Assembly (NCBI GenBank): GCA_003427395.1
Contig: BFEA01000296.1
Span: 1,811,963-1,840,070 of the forward strand
Direction of reading: 5' to 3'
Source: Chara braunii
Lineage: Eukaryota > Streptophyta > Charophyceae > Charales > Characeae
DNA length: 28,108 nucleotides
Part shown: piece by piece, positions 27,427-28,108 of the stretch
How the letters are laid out: each line of letters opens with the position of its first letter
Position numbering within the stretch: the stretch's first letter is position 1
The notes under the pieces: model-generated
What the model was told of the DNA's origin: nothing
Databases searched by the model: none
Seen by the model: the letters and a program-made list of their open reading frames with translations, nothing else
Program-made: the position numbers and the translations under genes

Positions 27427-28043
27427 GCCTTTCACAACCAGGCACGCGGGTGCGGATGTAGGTGGAGGCTGCCTCAGGAGTGCGGCTTGCTTCCGCAGGA
27501 ATGACAAAGTTCACTCAGGCTTGGTTTCTGTTGACCTGATCGTTGGATCCACGTGGTGGCAGGTGGTGCAACTTCCTTCCTCTCCGTCCCTTGCTCCCTC
27601 CTCCCTCCTTTCTCCTCCCTCCTTTCTCCTCCCTCCCTCTCTCCCTCTCTCCCTCCCTCCCTATCTCCCTCTCCTCCCCTTCTTTCCTTCTGTATCTTTC
27701 TTTATGTTCGACGATGTTGCTTATCCAAGATCGAGACCATTAGGTTGTTTTCTGTTGACGTGCGGCTTCCTCCCTCTCCTTCGCTCGCCCTCCCTTCCTC
27801 CCTCCCTCCCTCCCTCCCTCCATTTTTCTCCCTTTTCCCTCTATGTGTGTCAATGTGGCTTCGTTGGGATCCAGATGGCCAGGTTGGTTTGTGATGACTT
27901 CACCGCGCATCCTCCCTCTTAAGGAGTCTATATCTCCCCTCTGGCCCCCCCTCTTGTGTGCAGATCTAGCTTCACTCAGATCGTTGTCCTCTCTTCCTTT
28001 CCAGAGCCATTCCAAAGCTTGTTCTATGTGTGTTGCTGCTGCT

Positions 28044-28108
<65 letters not shown>
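27114..28108 (+). repeat. C/T-rich region with (CT)n and (CTCC)n microsatellites
   Basis: (CT)n at 27357-27423 and 28045 to the window end; CTCC/CCTC-type runs at about 27590-27690 and 27785-27822. The long frames here (SLSLS, PPSLPP and their antisense REREREs) are translation of the repeats. I see no gene. Confidence 0.9.

Noticed and set aside
27001-27922. Two overlapping long frames (167 and 222 codons)
   Set aside because: Most of their length is translation of CT and CTCC microsatellites.

Overview
The window looks like nuclear DNA of a large, repeat-rich eukaryotic genome. The evidence is long CT and GT microsatellites, A-tailed retroposons, tRNA-derived SINEs, a PIF/Harbinger-type transposase remnant, and a gypsy-like gag with a plant-type tRNA-iMet primer binding site. 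The wording of the transposase and its companion gene resembles families I associate with charophyte green algae such as Chara. That assignment is recall and inference, not proof. Scattered single Ns and one 100-base gap mark a draft scaffold. No intact ordinary nuclear gene is evident.

Layout. 1-593 is the 3' end of a LINE (zf-RVT-like reverse transcriptase tail, then an A-rich end). From about 827 to 9030 lies a decayed two-gene PIF/Harbinger-like unit: a frameshifted transposase on the plus strand (1034-2514, resuming at 5287-5479) and a convergent decayed companion gene on the minus strand (9028-7319). The transposase is split by a 2.77 kb poly(A)-ended insertion (2515-5286) with a 9 bp target-site duplication. 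Its 3' end resembles the LINE tail at the window start.

10.7-16.1 kb is the most unusual part. On the minus strand it carries about a dozen short, tightly packed or overlapping reading frames. They have ATGA stop/start overlaps, GTG and TTG start candidates and a strong Shine-Dalgarno-like sequence before a 9-codon leader. Several proteins are diverged paralogues made of two recurring modules, here called A and B, which are fused in one gene. I do not recognise the family. Four related hairpins lie downstream of the last gene. This architecture is prokaryotic (or organelle/plasmid-like), not nuclear. It could be a transferred gene cluster, an unknown element or an assembly join to a non-nuclear molecule.

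16.4-21.4 kb is mostly repeats: a decayed open frame, a 133 bp satellite array with a gap, a CT microsatellite and two minisatellite-like arrays. 21.4-23.9 kb is a minus-strand gag-only retroelement remnant with leader, primer binding site and probable LTR. 25.2-28.1 kb holds two tRNA-derived SINE copies, a 0.73 kb element with terminal inverted repeats that contains a complete type III hammerhead ribozyme motif on the minus strand, and CT/GT microsatellites.
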